A stretch of 64,000 nt of DNA from Micropterix aruncella (lineage: Eukaryota; Arthropoda; Insecta; Lepidoptera; Micropterigidae). Each line of letters starts with the position of its first letter. Position 1 is the first letter of the stretch. The DNA lies in contig OX155980.1 in assembly GCA_944548615.1 (NCBI GenBank), forward strand, positions 41,689,865 through 41,753,864, in the 5' to 3' direction. A program made the translations under genes and the position numbers. The notes under the pieces were generated by a model. The model was not told the origin of the DNA. It worked only from the letters and a program-made list of their open reading frames with translations, and ran no database searches. Positions 10,423-20,860 of the stretch are shown here, in pieces.

Positions 10423-11222
10423 ACTTTTATATAAATAATAAATGAACAATAATACGCTAGCGATGCTACTTTATAGCTAACAACCTGTTGCCAGCAGTTC
10501 GCTTTGCGTAAAGTTTCGAATCGATTTGTAAATTAAAGTAGGTTGGCGTTTATTTACCTTTTTAGACGTAACTTTAGATATATAGTGCAAATCTTAGTGC
10601 GTCTACCTATGTCGTAGACGTACGCGTTTTCTGCCTTGCCACCCGCTCTGCCTTCCGCTGAACGCTGACCTTGATGGGACAGCAGCCGCCGCCGCCCGCT
10701 AGGTATTTCGAGTTGCTTGCACGCGTTACTAATTTCATAATATCTCTATAACTATACCACTTAAAAACTCACAGTAAAAAAATAACTCTATTTAACACCC
10801 GTGATATTGGATACATTTATTTCGATAAGGATTCTTATTTTATTTTTAATGTCTTTAAGAAACACTGCCTACTTATTTTTTATATTTTTAAGAGACATAA
10901 AAGCAGTTATTGTAGCATAAATATAAAAGTTAGAGATATGCTGCCGCCGAAATTTTTATAGAGCTTTTTGATGCCGATGTTTTTGCTACATATTTTTTTT
11001 TACATATATGAAACCGTTTCCTCAGCGCAGGCCGATAAATCAACTCAATAGCTCATTTTCCTCCGACTTTATTTACAAATATCGTGATTTCGTATTGAAA
11101 ACCAATATTTATTGCAATTAAAGAAACATATAGACCTCGTTGATAACTGACCTTTCCATTAGTGAAAGAATTTTTGAAATCCGATAAGTAGTTCCAAGCA
11201 AACCTACAAACTCCTGCATAGG
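10423..11222. other. No gene recognised
   Basis: AT-rich sequence with a short GC-rich island around 10600-10730. No coding homology, repeat ends or RNA gene seen. Confidence 0.5.
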
Positions 11223-12965
11223 ATGGCAGAGGCCAGGATATACAGACAGGACTATACTGATGACCTAGTAGTCATTGTCCGGGGCTTCTGCCAAAACACG
11301 ATCTCACACATGATGCAAAAAGCATTAACAATCGTTAGCAATTGGTGCAGAGAGAACGAATTATCGGTCAACGCCGATAAGACCGTCCTCGTGCCATTTA
11401 CCAAGAAACGTCAACTAGGTGGACTAAAAATGCCGTTCCTAAACCACAGGCAGATTCCTTTGTGAAGTGAAGTATCATGGGAGTCACGCCCGACCAGAGA
11501 CTCACCTGGAACAGCCACCTAGACAAAACAATTCAAAAAGCTAAAAGTGCTTTGGGTATAAGCAGAAGACTGGCAGGGAAAAACTGGGGCCTTAACCCCA
11601 AGATCTCCCAGTGGCTATACACTGCCATTGTGAGGCCGATAATCTCGTACGCCTCGGTGGTATGGTGCAACAAAGCCAACCAGAAAACTGTGATTACCAA
11701 ACTAAACTATATCCAAAGGACGGCGTGCCTCATGACAACTGGCGCAATGTCCTCCACTCCTGGAGCAGCTCTAGATGCACTGCTGAACTTACCGCCCCTA
11801 CACATTCATTTGCAACAGGTGGCGAAAGCCAGCATGTACAGTCTATCTGCCCGAGAGAAGGTAAACTGGATCTCACAAGCACTAAGATCAGTTCTTGACT
11901 CAGTCAGTAAAAATCCAACCCTCAACATGGTATCAGACACCATGATCCCACTCCTAAACTTTGGAAAACTTTTTACAGTGGAACTGCCGCCCAGAGACGA
12001 CTGGCTAAAAAGTTAACTGCAATGGGAGCCCGGTAGCCTTAAATGGTATACTGATGGGTCCAAATCGGGACTTGATGTAGGCTGTGGTATATATGGAGAG
12101 CGACCAAACTTCGAAAGAAATGTAAACTTGGGAAAATACGCCTCCATATTCCAAGCGGAGGTTTACGCCATTATTGAATGTGCTGATATCAACCTCCAAA
12201 AGGACTATGCCAACCACCGTATCTATATCAACTCGGATAGCAAAGCAGCTCTTATGGCACTGGCCTCGAATACCATTAATTCAAAGCTAGTGCAAAACTG
12301 CATATCACTACTGAATTCCCTGGGCGAAATGAACAGGGTAATTCTAAGATGGGTTCCCGGCCATGCAGGAATCGACGGAAATAAAAAAGCCGGCGAACTT
12401 GCTAGGACGGGAGCAAAGGGAACGTTATACGGTCCTGAACCTTGCTGTGGCGTACCAAAAAGCCTTGCAAGCCTAATGCTCAAACAAATGTGTTTAGAAC
12501 AATCCGTCGACCACTGGAACAACACGCCAGGGTTGAATCATTCCAAAGCGCTTATTAAGCCTTACGACCGTAAGACGGCCCGTGAGGCCCTATCGCTAAA
12601 TAGGAACAATCTACGCTTACTGGTGAGGGCGCTCACGGGGCATTGTGGCCTGAACAAACACATGTTCAACCTCAAACTCAGAGACACAAAAATGTGCAGG
12701 TTCTGCCAAGGGGCAGAGGAAACTCCCCAGCACCTCATGTGCAAGTGTGGCCCGCTGATGCGTAAAAGATACACCCACTTGGGTGGTCACTACCTCCAAC
12801 CTGAGGAGGTAAAACAATCTGACGCCAAAAGCCTGCTGCGGTTCTTAAATGACAAGGCTTAGCGCAGAACTATAGTAGGTGGCGAAAACAATAGATCAGC
12901 AATGGTTGGAGTGTTACAAGGCTTATAAAGACCTTAGAAAAGCCCCACTCAACAAATTAAAAAAA
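11223..12965 (+). pseudogene. I-type LINE fragment: RT end, RNase H and zinc knuckle
   Basis: 5'-truncated copy that starts at the reverse-transcriptase active site, here DYTDDLVVIVRG in place of a YADD-type motif. It continues with LSVNADKTVLVPF, a frameshift near 11460, then a frame from 11477 (MGVTPDQRLTWNSHL, SYASVVWCNK) to a TAA at 12014. The same frame resumes as an RNase H domain: WYTDGSKSG, FQAEVYAIIE, NSDSKAAL, WVPGHAGIDGNKKAGELA. The last block normally reads GNE-AD, so the fourth catalytic Asp is lost. A CCHC knuckle (C-x2-C-x8-H-x4-C, in CRFCQGAEETPQHLMCKC) follows near 12700. Stop at 12860, then an A-rich end near 12965. The RNase H would remove RNA from the RNA:DNA hybrid. Dead copy. 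Confidence 0.85.
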
Positions 12966-14908
12966 ACCTACAAACATTACTTCTTTATAATATTATTTAG
13001 GGTGAACCGCTGGTAGACACGCTCTCAAATGTATAGCTCTCTCACTGCGTTTCGGTGAGAAACATGCTGGGTTTTTGAAGTATATTTCAGCAAGAGTCAG
13101 TTTTCTGAAATACACTACATGGCATGGAAAAGAGCTTAAAAAGAGATAACGAGTCACATAAAATTCAGTAACAAATGCCTTGTTGGGCCGAAGCAACATT
13201 GTAAAATTTTCGTTGGAATATCACATATACGGTGACACAAATCATTATTAAACTCCGCCATATTTAAGAAAATACTACATCATATTGGAAAATCACCATG
13301 TTATTACTTTAAAAAATACTACAAGGTAGTACAAAAATACTACAAAAAAATACGACAATACTACTAATAGACTACAAAAATCTTAGCAACACGTACGCGA
13401 GCTGGTCGCCTGATATTCAAGGGGTTAATCGAACACATTCCCTAACGGGCAAGTGGGGGATAGGCACCCGGGGGAGGTGTGACAGCTGGGGGAGGGTTTA
13501 GCATAGGTTGCGGGTTTGGCGCATGAGGGGATGAGGGGTAGGGGGCTTGTCTACTTGCCGGTAAAGTGTTGGGGTTAACATCCGATTTTTTCTGCCCCAG
13601 CCACCGTATTCACCCTCATTTATCCTTTTTATTAACTATGGAGAATAATGTATATATAATAAAATGACCTAGTTGTAATTGAACCTAGTTGTTATTTGTA
13701 AACTACCGTAATTAAAAAAAGATTCATAGATATCTAGTATTTTAATAATGCTTACTATTTGAATTGCAAAATAATACTTTCAAGTTATTTTTTGTTGATG
13801 GTGAAAGGCAAGATGGATTTTTCATTTATATTATATAATGTTCCCATAGATTGTAAATTGTGCCTTCTGGTATAAAACTACAAAGATAGTCAATGAAAGC
13901 ATGTCCAGCCGGTGGGCTGGACACACATGAAGCCCCAAGTGAGCGCAGAAAGCGCGTTGTGAAAAGCCCATGGGGTGCACAGAGAATGTGAGCACCTCGT
14001 GAGGTAGATATCGCAGTTTTTATCCAGCTAGCAGGTACTACGCGAAAACATAGTACGACGAAAGGGAAAATTACAACATTCGACCCGAGGTCTGAACGTG
14101 TTAAACATATAACTCTTCTCAAAATAGAGTTAGTCAGTCAAAATCAGTTAAGTTAAAAATGTTTATGAATTCTTCAATTTAAATTAAATGATTTTAAAGC
14201 AAAGGCACTTCTCGTGAAGATGACATTAGTATGCTACAAATGATTCTGCTATAAATTATATTGGATAGGTAGCCATAGACGCAAGGTAAAAAACATTTTA
14301 CCATAATATGTTCTATATATGTCGTGAGAGATGTATTAATCATTATTTGACAAATGCTCAAAAGTCTTTTCCGAGATGATTATATTAATCGCTATAGAGA
14401 TATAAAAAGAAAATTGAATCGTTAATTTTAGACTTAAAGATTTGAAGAATATCCTAAACAAAGAGGAAACTTTTCAGAGTTGACTAGTGTTTTTTACGTA
14501 ATTCGTCTAAAATTCATTAGTTTTTTCGGATTTCTTTTTTAAAAAATATTAAATAGAATAAATTATGTATTTTAATAAAATAGAACGGTTAATAAAATAG
14601 ATTAGGTATTTATAAAAAGGCGTAATATACCACTTTTTCCATAATCAATATTACTACAGGATTGAAAAGTATGTATCCTGTAAAATTGAATATTTATAGA
14701 TACAAACTTTCTGCTTGAAGCCCTCGATGTATATTAATATAAAAGGTTTTACATTAAGATTTTACATCATCGTAAAATTAGTTATTTTGAGGCATTTGAA
14801 AAAAATCGTAATTGAGAATATGAGTTTTGTAGCTTGTAATAAAATATAGGTCAAATGAAGCTACGACACTAACGTATTTTTTTTGCACAACACTAGTTAA
14901 GTATCAAC
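12966..14908. other. No gene recognised; G-rich patch
   Basis: Mostly AT-rich. At 13453-13548 the plus strand carries many G-runs (GGGGG three times, GGGG twice), a possible G-quadruplex region. A hairpin GTCCAGCCggtgGGCTGGAC lies near 13902-13921. The frame on the minus strand at 13826-14122 (98 codons) matches nothing I recognise. Confidence 0.45.
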
Positions 14909-15175
14909 CCGGCCCGGTGGCATAGCGGTTAGGTAGTCTGATCTTATATTGCAAGATTCTTGGCTGGGCCACCATTTTCCGTTTGGATAAAATTAACAGA
15001 ATTGCATTTCAACCCTGTCGAGCGACTGCAATAACAAGACACACCTTTAAAGACATGTTGCTCACATACATACACTCATGTTGCAAGCACTTTAAATAAG
15101 GGTTGGTTGTGAGAGATTATCACAATATGATTATAAACCCGCCCATTGTGAATTTTCACAATAAAGAGTAGAAAC
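14909..15175 (+). mobile_element. tRNA-derived SINE
   Basis: The head GGCCCGGTGGCATAGCGGTT carries a pol III A box (TGGCATAGCGGTTAGG). A decayed B box lies ~35 bp later at CAAGATTCTTGGCT, followed by GGGCCACC. The tRNA-unrelated body continues with TTGGATAAAATTAACAGAATTGCAT and ends in AATAAAGAG and ACAAACAAAC. This is the structure of insect tRNA-derived SINEs, which depend on a LINE for insertion. Precise ends and family are not certain. Confidence 0.7.
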
Positions 15176-15442
15176 AAACAAACAATTTAAACTTTAGATA
15201 AAGGACTCGAAAAATCGTATTGAATCATATTTGGCTATTTTGGCTATTTAATCGAATAATTTAATAACCATTCCTATAAATACCTACTTTTAATAAATTT
15301 TTGATTTGTTTTTAGGTTTCTTTCTAATTCCGGTTATTCATTTTTCCCGATTTTAATCGAAATACACTTTTTTAAGTATATTTATATAGGATTGTATATA
15401 CACATTTTCAGTATATTTATATCGGATTGTTTTGAAAATCTA
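15176..15442. other. AT-rich, no gene recognised
   Basis: A direct repeat of GTATATTTATAT(A/C)GGATTGT occurs at about 15376 and 15412. Nothing else is recognised before the Helitron 3 start. Confidence 0.4.
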
Positions 15443-16039
15443 TCTATATGCATAAATTAAATTGATATACTGTTCGTTATTTACCGCATATTAGGTTGAA
15501 CGTCTGAACCGATTTAGCTTTTAATTTTAATGTTCGAAATAGTCCAAATAAGGTCCTAATGGAAAGTAAATTCGAAAAAGTTGCCTGAAAAAATTCTGGA
15601 AAATCGGGAAAAACTGAAAGTGCTTATTTCAAACCATATATATCCGTGATTCTTTTTTTGAATAGGAACGACATATTATTATAGGTTGTTTTTTTATTTG
15701 TTTTGATCGTAATGCTCTCGGAATGGAAAAAGTTTCAATCGAATGTATTTAATCGAAATAAAATTTGGAAAAACTTCAGAAAATCCGGAAAGAGGCATTC
15801 CAGATTAAATTAAATAAAATTTGTTTTTTCTACTTTTGTGTTGTTTCGCGATCTGTCCAACAAATGTAATTATTTTATTTATTTCGTTACGTGCGTTTGA
15901 CATCTACTGATTTTCGACTGATTTCGACAACGGCTGATTTTCAAATTAGGAATCAATCTAATCGGTTGCATAATGACGAAGAATTGATTCAGTTGTTAGA
16001 AATTTCAATTAAACTCAAACTTGCAGCATTCGGAGAACA

Positions 16040-16463
16040 ATGCGATGGGCAAAGTTTTGCAGCAACGCAAATCAATCGTTTGGGATGAATGTACAATGAC
16101 GTAAAACAGTCTTTGGAGGCATAAGACCGAACAATGCAAGATCTACGATACAATCAAAGCCGGTTTGGTGGTGCGATGATTCTGTTGGCTTATGATTTTC
16201 GCCATACATTGCCAGTAATTCCACGGTCAAGTATGTCTGAAGTCGTCCGTTTTGTGGAAAAACATCGACACTCAAATTAAGTGTCGACTCAACATGAGTG
16301 GCAAGTTGCAGAACGACCAATCTGGAGAAGTATTTTCAAAACAATTGCTGGATTTTGGCCATGGCTCAATTCCCGTTAACATTTCGACTGGCTGCATTAC
16401 ATTATCCGTCGATTTTTGCCAGTTCACCGAATCAAAGACCAAAATCATCCGAAAGGTGTTCTG
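16040..16463 (+). pseudogene. Helitron helicase remnant
   Basis: Reads GKVLQQRKSIVWDECTM (Walker B region), then, after frame changes, a MILLAYDFRHTLPVIPRS-like block with motif III altered from AGDFRQ, and finally a 70-codon frame from 16252 with SGEVFSKQLLDFGHGSIPV and DFCQFTE. These align block by block with the helicase at 61600-62340 in this window. Several frameshifts and stops make it inactive. It breaks off at TKIIRKVF where the Jockey LINE tail begins. Confidence 0.8.
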
Positions 16464-16791
16464 AAATATAATAATAATAATAATATACTCTTTATTTGCA
16501 CATAATCATGATACAAAAAGGCGAGCTTATTGCCACATAGCAATGTATTACAACTAACCTAATTACAGTGGTACGAGGGAGTCTGGAAGCGTATTTAGAC
16601 GGTGGGCTGTTTTACGTAGCCCGAAGATGAATCATATGCATACATTTTGCAAACGTTCAAGTTTGTTGAGTAGTTCCTCTGACAAATCAAGATAAGCCAC
16701 ATCTGTATAGTCAAACAAAGGTAAGAGGAGAGACTGTACAAGAGATCTCTTTGTATCCATAGGAAGAAATCTTTTTAACGTTTGCAGAGGG

Positions 16792-17899
16792 TAGTAGTAG
16801 TAGTAGTTGGAGTGGGGGGCTTGTTTCCAGCCCTTGATGTCACCTAGATCTGTAAGGTCTTTTGTAACTACCCACTGTGTGGTTAGGTCAATGGTCACCT
16901 AGTAGCCCGGTACTTCTTACCAGTCCAAGTAGGTCACTGACCTTCAAGTTGGCAGATCGCTGGGTTCGAGAAAGGCTCGTCCCAGTAAACTGTGTCTTTT
17001 GGCGGCGAGCCCTGGACAGCGGATGAACATAATTATGGTGTTAATTTGATATTAAATATTTAGATTGATATTTATATAGAAGATTTAGATTGAAGATTTA
17101 GATTTAGATTGTTTCAGGTTACCTTTTGTCATCATCACCAAAGTCATTTTGAAAAAACCTCGAAAAAAATCTATAAAGCTCGGACATGGACTAACTGTTT
17201 CTCTTTGGCTGAGAAAGGATTAATGGAGATAAAATTATGGCTTGATAATAGTTTGCTGTCTCTTAATATCTCTAAAACAAAATATGTCCCTTTTAGTATA
17301 ACTTCCTCAAACAAACCTGACTCTGAACTCAGAATACAAATTCAAAATGAAAAGTGCGATTATATTAAAAGATTAACAAAATGCAAATGTCTTTGTATTG
17401 ATCGCACTGATAGTATAAAATATCTCGGAGTGCAAATAGACTGTCATCTAAGATGGAATACGCATATTAATAGCATAACCAATAAAACCAGAAAGTTGGC
17501 ATATGTTTTTAGAGATCTAAGTTCAGTTTTAGATAATAAATCGCTAAAAACTGTATATTTTGCCCTTGCACAGTCAATATGGATGTATGGAATTCACTCC
17601 TGGGGTGGCATTGTATAAATTGACATTTTATTTTCTGTTGTTCTCATGAATTTGAATGTATATGTAGTAGTAGTAGTAGTAGATGGAGTGGGGGGCTTGT
17701 TTCCAGCCCTTGATGTCACCTAGATCTGTAAGGTCTTTTGTAACTACCCACTGTGTGGTTAGGTCAATTGTCAGCTAGTAGCCCGGTACTTCTTACCAGA
17801 CTAAGTAGGTCACTGACCTTCAAGTTGGGCAGATCGCTGGGTTCGAGAAAGGCTCGTCCCAGTAAACTGTGTCTTTTGGCGGCGAGCCCTGGACAGCGG
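16792..17899. repeat. 230-bp direct repeats of the I-LINE 3' end
   Basis: Copy B at 16792-17022 and copy A at 17665-17899 are about 97% identical, with six or seven differences by eye. Both begin in a TAG run and end at CCCTGGACAGCGG. Copy A continues into the I-LINE coding region, while copy B stops there and is followed by unrelated sequence. Confidence 0.9.
17023..17664 (+). pseudogene. CR1-like reverse-transcriptase fragment
   Basis: Within this segment a 169-codon frame (17109-17618) encodes the part after the RT active site: AEKGLMEIKLWLDNSLLSLN, ISKTKYVPF, IKYLGVQIDCHLRWNTHI, KTRKLAYVFRDL and YFALAQSIWMYGIHSWGG. The order is usual for CR1/Jockey-group LINEs and close to the copy at 47463. 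The piece is internal, lacking both the active site and a 3' tail. It lies on the opposite strand to the LINE around it. The first 85 bp contain a GATTTAGATT-type simple repeat. Confidence 0.75.
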
Positions 17900-18887
17900 C
17901 CAACAATGTGTATGCTGTCTTCAGGTTCCTCGCCACATATTCAGCAATCCTTGCTCTCAGTCAAGCCAAGGTTGAATAGATGAGCTCTAAGGGTCGTGTG
18001 TCCGGTGAGGAGACCGATAGTGGTTCTAAGGTTCTTCTTGCTCATGTCAAGTAGGGCCTTGGTTTTCTTCTGTAGTGGTTGCTCCATCATGGTTTTTGCC
18101 TGGCGACATCCCTGACTCTGTTTCCAGGAAGCCCGATGTTCCTGCTCCAAGCAGTCCCTGATGATTTTCTTACCTGTAGCGAAGGGGACCCCTACAGCTG
18201 GCTCCACTGGGCAATCCAGTGTGCCCAGTTTTGCCAGTCTATCGGCCTCTTCGTTTCCGGGTATGCCTTGGTGACCCGGTATCCACATTAGGGTGATTTT
18301 GTTGGATTTTCCCAATTTGTTGAGCTCCTGCATGCAGTCCCAGACCACAGAAGATTCTGTGGTGGCTTTAGCCAGAGCGTCCAGTGCTGCTCTGCTGTCA
18401 GAGCAGATGAGGATTTGTCTGATTTTTACCTCAAGTCGACTTTGTAGTTTTATGCATTCCAATATGGCAAGTACCTCGGCTTGGAAAACCGCAGCGTATT
18501 GTCCAAGGGGGATGCTGATTCTGTGGTTGGTTTTGGGTCCGTACACGCCTGCCCCAAAACGTCCATTTGTTCCTGAGCCGTCGGTGAACCAGGCGTCTGC
18601 GTTGTGGCTTTGAAGCCACTGTGGATTTTTCCATTCTTCCCTGGTGGGGATTAGGATTTTATAGGATTTCTCTACCGAATTTTTTTTCCGTAGTCGATCC
18701 TTGGTCAGAGTGAATGGGCTTTTGTGGAGGAGGTTTAGCTCAGGATGATTGTGCCCTCCACGCTTCCACTCGCCCAAACACTTCAGTCTGTATGCTGTAA
18801 GTCTGGCGGAGTGGATGATGAGCTTGTCCAGAGGCGGGCAGCAGAGTGCCACCTCTAATCCACCTAAATCCTCTAATTGCAGAGGGT
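17766..18887 (-). pseudogene. I-type LINE RNase H domain and zinc knuckle
   Basis: Frame from LEDLGGLEVALCCPPLDK near 18884, through the RNase H blocks WFTDGSGTNG, FQAEVLAILE, CSDSRAALDAL and WIPGHQGIPGNEEADRLA, to LFNLGLTESKDC at 17941. All four acidic catalytic positions (D, E, D, D) are present. A TGA stop then falls inside the CCHC knuckle: the sequence continues ICGEEPEDSIHIVGRCPG in the same frame. The start of the LINE frame is missing by 5' truncation, so this is a remnant, although the RNase H fold itself looks intact. The related copy at 11223-12965 is clearly more diverged. Confidence 0.85.
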
Positions 18888-19389
18888 GAAAACTAGCAAA
18901 TATTTTGCGACTTACTTCGTCCACCTGTGGTTGCCAAGAGAAATGTTCATCGACAATTAGACAAGGTCTTTCATTCTTTGCGACAAGGGTATAGTGATAT
19001 CGTTCAGTTTTAAAAGCGGAAGGAACTATACGGTTACTCTGGAGGGCAACTTACGACCTCCAATGAGTATAGCCTGGGATTTCAAAGGGTTTATTAGTAG
19101 ACCCATCAGCGCACACCATTCACAAGTGGCCTGGAGATCGGAGTTCATGTTGGCGATCGAGGTATTAAAGTTTTCAGAAGAGAAATGATAATATATTTGA
19201 ACATCATATACATACAGATGAGTATGTCCACGAACTTGGTTGGAGATAGCATTTATAAAAATTGAGAAAAGAAGCGGCGACAGAACAATACCTTGTGTAA
19301 CTCCAGCTGTTAGATTAACCCATCCAGTTAGATTAACCAATATACCATAGCTCAAAATTACAAAGCTCGAGACTCAATGGGCCCACTGC

Positions 19390-20640
19390 AGTTGGGCTAT
19401 TATGACCCATGTAATAGGGTCGACCCAACTCACAGGTCAGCACCCACCCGGTAGCCTCCACGCAAAAGTGCAAAACCGGGTAGGACTGGGAATCGTTCTT
19501 TGGGTGCTCCTGGGCGGTTTTCGTACCGTGCGAAATCACCCAATCGACTGTACATTCTGACTAATTAACCGGGGGAGTCTGGAAACGGATTTGTTTCTTA
19601 TAAGCGTAGCCAGTCGTTAACCGCTCTTGAAACCACCAATCGGCTACCCGATACCGGGTGAAGAGCCGAGCAAAGGATACCGTGGTCCGAGATAGATTCG
19701 GTAGACACCGAATCACCGCTACGCAAGGGAGATGACAGCGTAAGAGACCTCGAACCCTTAACCAGTTGGGAGGCCGGAAAAATCTAACCGTAACTGGAAG
19801 TAAGGGCGCTAGTGTTGGCCCGCTAGTACACACCCGGTTGCTAGCGGTAAGGTTTTGGTCTCTTACGGGCGAGTGGCGTATTTAGACGGTGGGCTGTTCC
19901 GTCCCAAGTCTTCTACGCTCACTTCACTGGCGACAGAACGATCAAATATCGCTAAAACTTACTGACGTAACGGGTTCGCCCGTTGTAGTTGACACCTCCA
20001 AGTGTGCTCCTCCTCGGGTTCCTATTATCTCCGTGCAGCCTGGGTGGTGTTGCCCAAACTTTATGTCATCTGGATTACCCAACTCACGGCTTAACCCCTA
20101 TCTTGTATCCTCCTCGCAGAGGGGTCTACCCAGTCAGGGCCGCTGCGAGCTTCTGCCACGGCTGTAATCCTGCAGTCGAAGGCGGTTGGAAATAGAAGAT
20201 CTCGGATTCGGGGGAATACCTAGGGCGGAACTGGGCGGTTGGGGCACTATCTGCACTTGCGGAAAAGACGAAGTAGGCCCAAGCCAGCTGATAGCCAGGG
20301 GGTCTGGAGACGTATGTTTCATATGACTGCGGAGGGTAGTTGTGGATCTGACGTCTTCAACCCTTGAATCGATCCGTCTACCGTCCGATCCCGAGTGACC
20401 AAAGGGCGATGCGGTCAGGAACATATTCAAACCGAATAACCGCTCACGTTAGGTACTGCTCGCGAAAGCGTGACGAGACCGGGGGACGAAGAAATGGTTC
20501 ATTTCCAGTGCCTCGTCGAAAGGCATCAGCTTCTTACGGGCGCATTGACGGAGCTAGACTGTGGACTGGGTAGTACCTAAGTCTGTGTAATCACCTCATG
20601 GCTGAAAGAACGACATCTACATCTACCATCCGGGGGTGTC
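19390..20640. repeat. GC-rich repeat R, copy A (rearranged)
   Basis: 19395-19560 matches 25540-25712 in the plus direction (CCAACTCAC, GCCTCCACGCA, GGGTAGGACT, CAATCGACTGT, CTGACTAA). 19561-20000 matches 26165-25715 in reverse, including the shared landmarks CCAGACTCCCCCGRT, CGAATCTAT(C), TTTCAAGAGC and GTAAGAGACC. A further forward head-like piece lies at 20085-20150. The minus frame 19833-19561 and the plus frame at 25866-26080 read alike (PNLSRTT.SFARLFT). Unidentified. Confidence 0.6.
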
Positions 20641-20819
20641 GAGTTTGCCTGTTTAAATGTACTCCTCAGCTCAAAGTGAACTCGACCTCAAATTGATTAT
20701 TCATGGCCACAATCATTAACAGATACAGTGATCACTCAGAAATACGTTTTTCCTCATTTTTACTTTGCTTACACATCAATAGCTTTTCACAAATTCACAA
20801 AACGATCATAAACAAATTT

Positions 20820-20860
20820 ATTAAAATTTAGACAGGACAACGTCTGGCGGGTCAGCTAGT
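20820..20860 (+). other. Helitron 3' terminus
   Basis: GACAGGACAACGTCTGGCGG is followed by GTCAGCTAG and a T. The CTAG end with a G/C-rich block just upstream matches the termini at 63327 and 28263. Confidence 0.7.

Larger units (their letters stand above)
16782..18886 (-). mobile_element. I-type LINE insertion with 10-bp target duplication
   Basis: Target duplication TTGCAGAGGG at 16782-16791 and 18877-18886. The insert (16792-18876) reads on the minus strand. It ends with a (CTA)n tail, as seen twice: at 16792 and at 17665. Its coding part is the RNase H domain below. A 642-bp segment unrelated to it (17023-17664) sits between two ~230-bp copies of its 3' end. Confidence 0.85.
16465..19370 (-). 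mobile_element. Jockey-like LINE inserted in Helitron 3
   Basis: Minus strand, in two parts. The 5' part (19355-18887) encodes GVTQGIVLSPLLFSIFIN, LYVYDVQIYYH (active site YADD changed to VYDV), CEWCALMGLLINPLKSQ and VDEVSRKIFASFH. The 3' part (16781-16465) continues with LQTLKRFLPMDTKRSLVQS and ELLNKLERLQN, then a 3' end AATAAAGAGTATATTATTATT. Between them lies the I-type LINE. The frame is continuous across that insertion (SFH then LQTLKRF), so both parts are one copy. 5' truncated; the exact 5' boundary near 19370 is unclear. The YADD change shows it is dead. Confidence 0.8.
15443..20859 (+). mobile_element. Helitron 3, decayed and invaded by LINEs
   Basis: Starts TCTATATGCATAAATT after an A, like the start of the Helitron at 60077, and shares its next landmarks (TTCGTT, GAACCGATTTAGC against GGACCGATTTGGC, GGAAAAT). 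A helicase remnant follows at 16050-16463, and a terminus GGCGGGTCAGCTAG before T lies at 20859. Everything between 16465 and about 19380 is inserted LINE DNA. Whether the 3' end at 20859 belongs to the same copy is inference from orientation and order; the rest of the helicase was not found. Confidence 0.6.
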
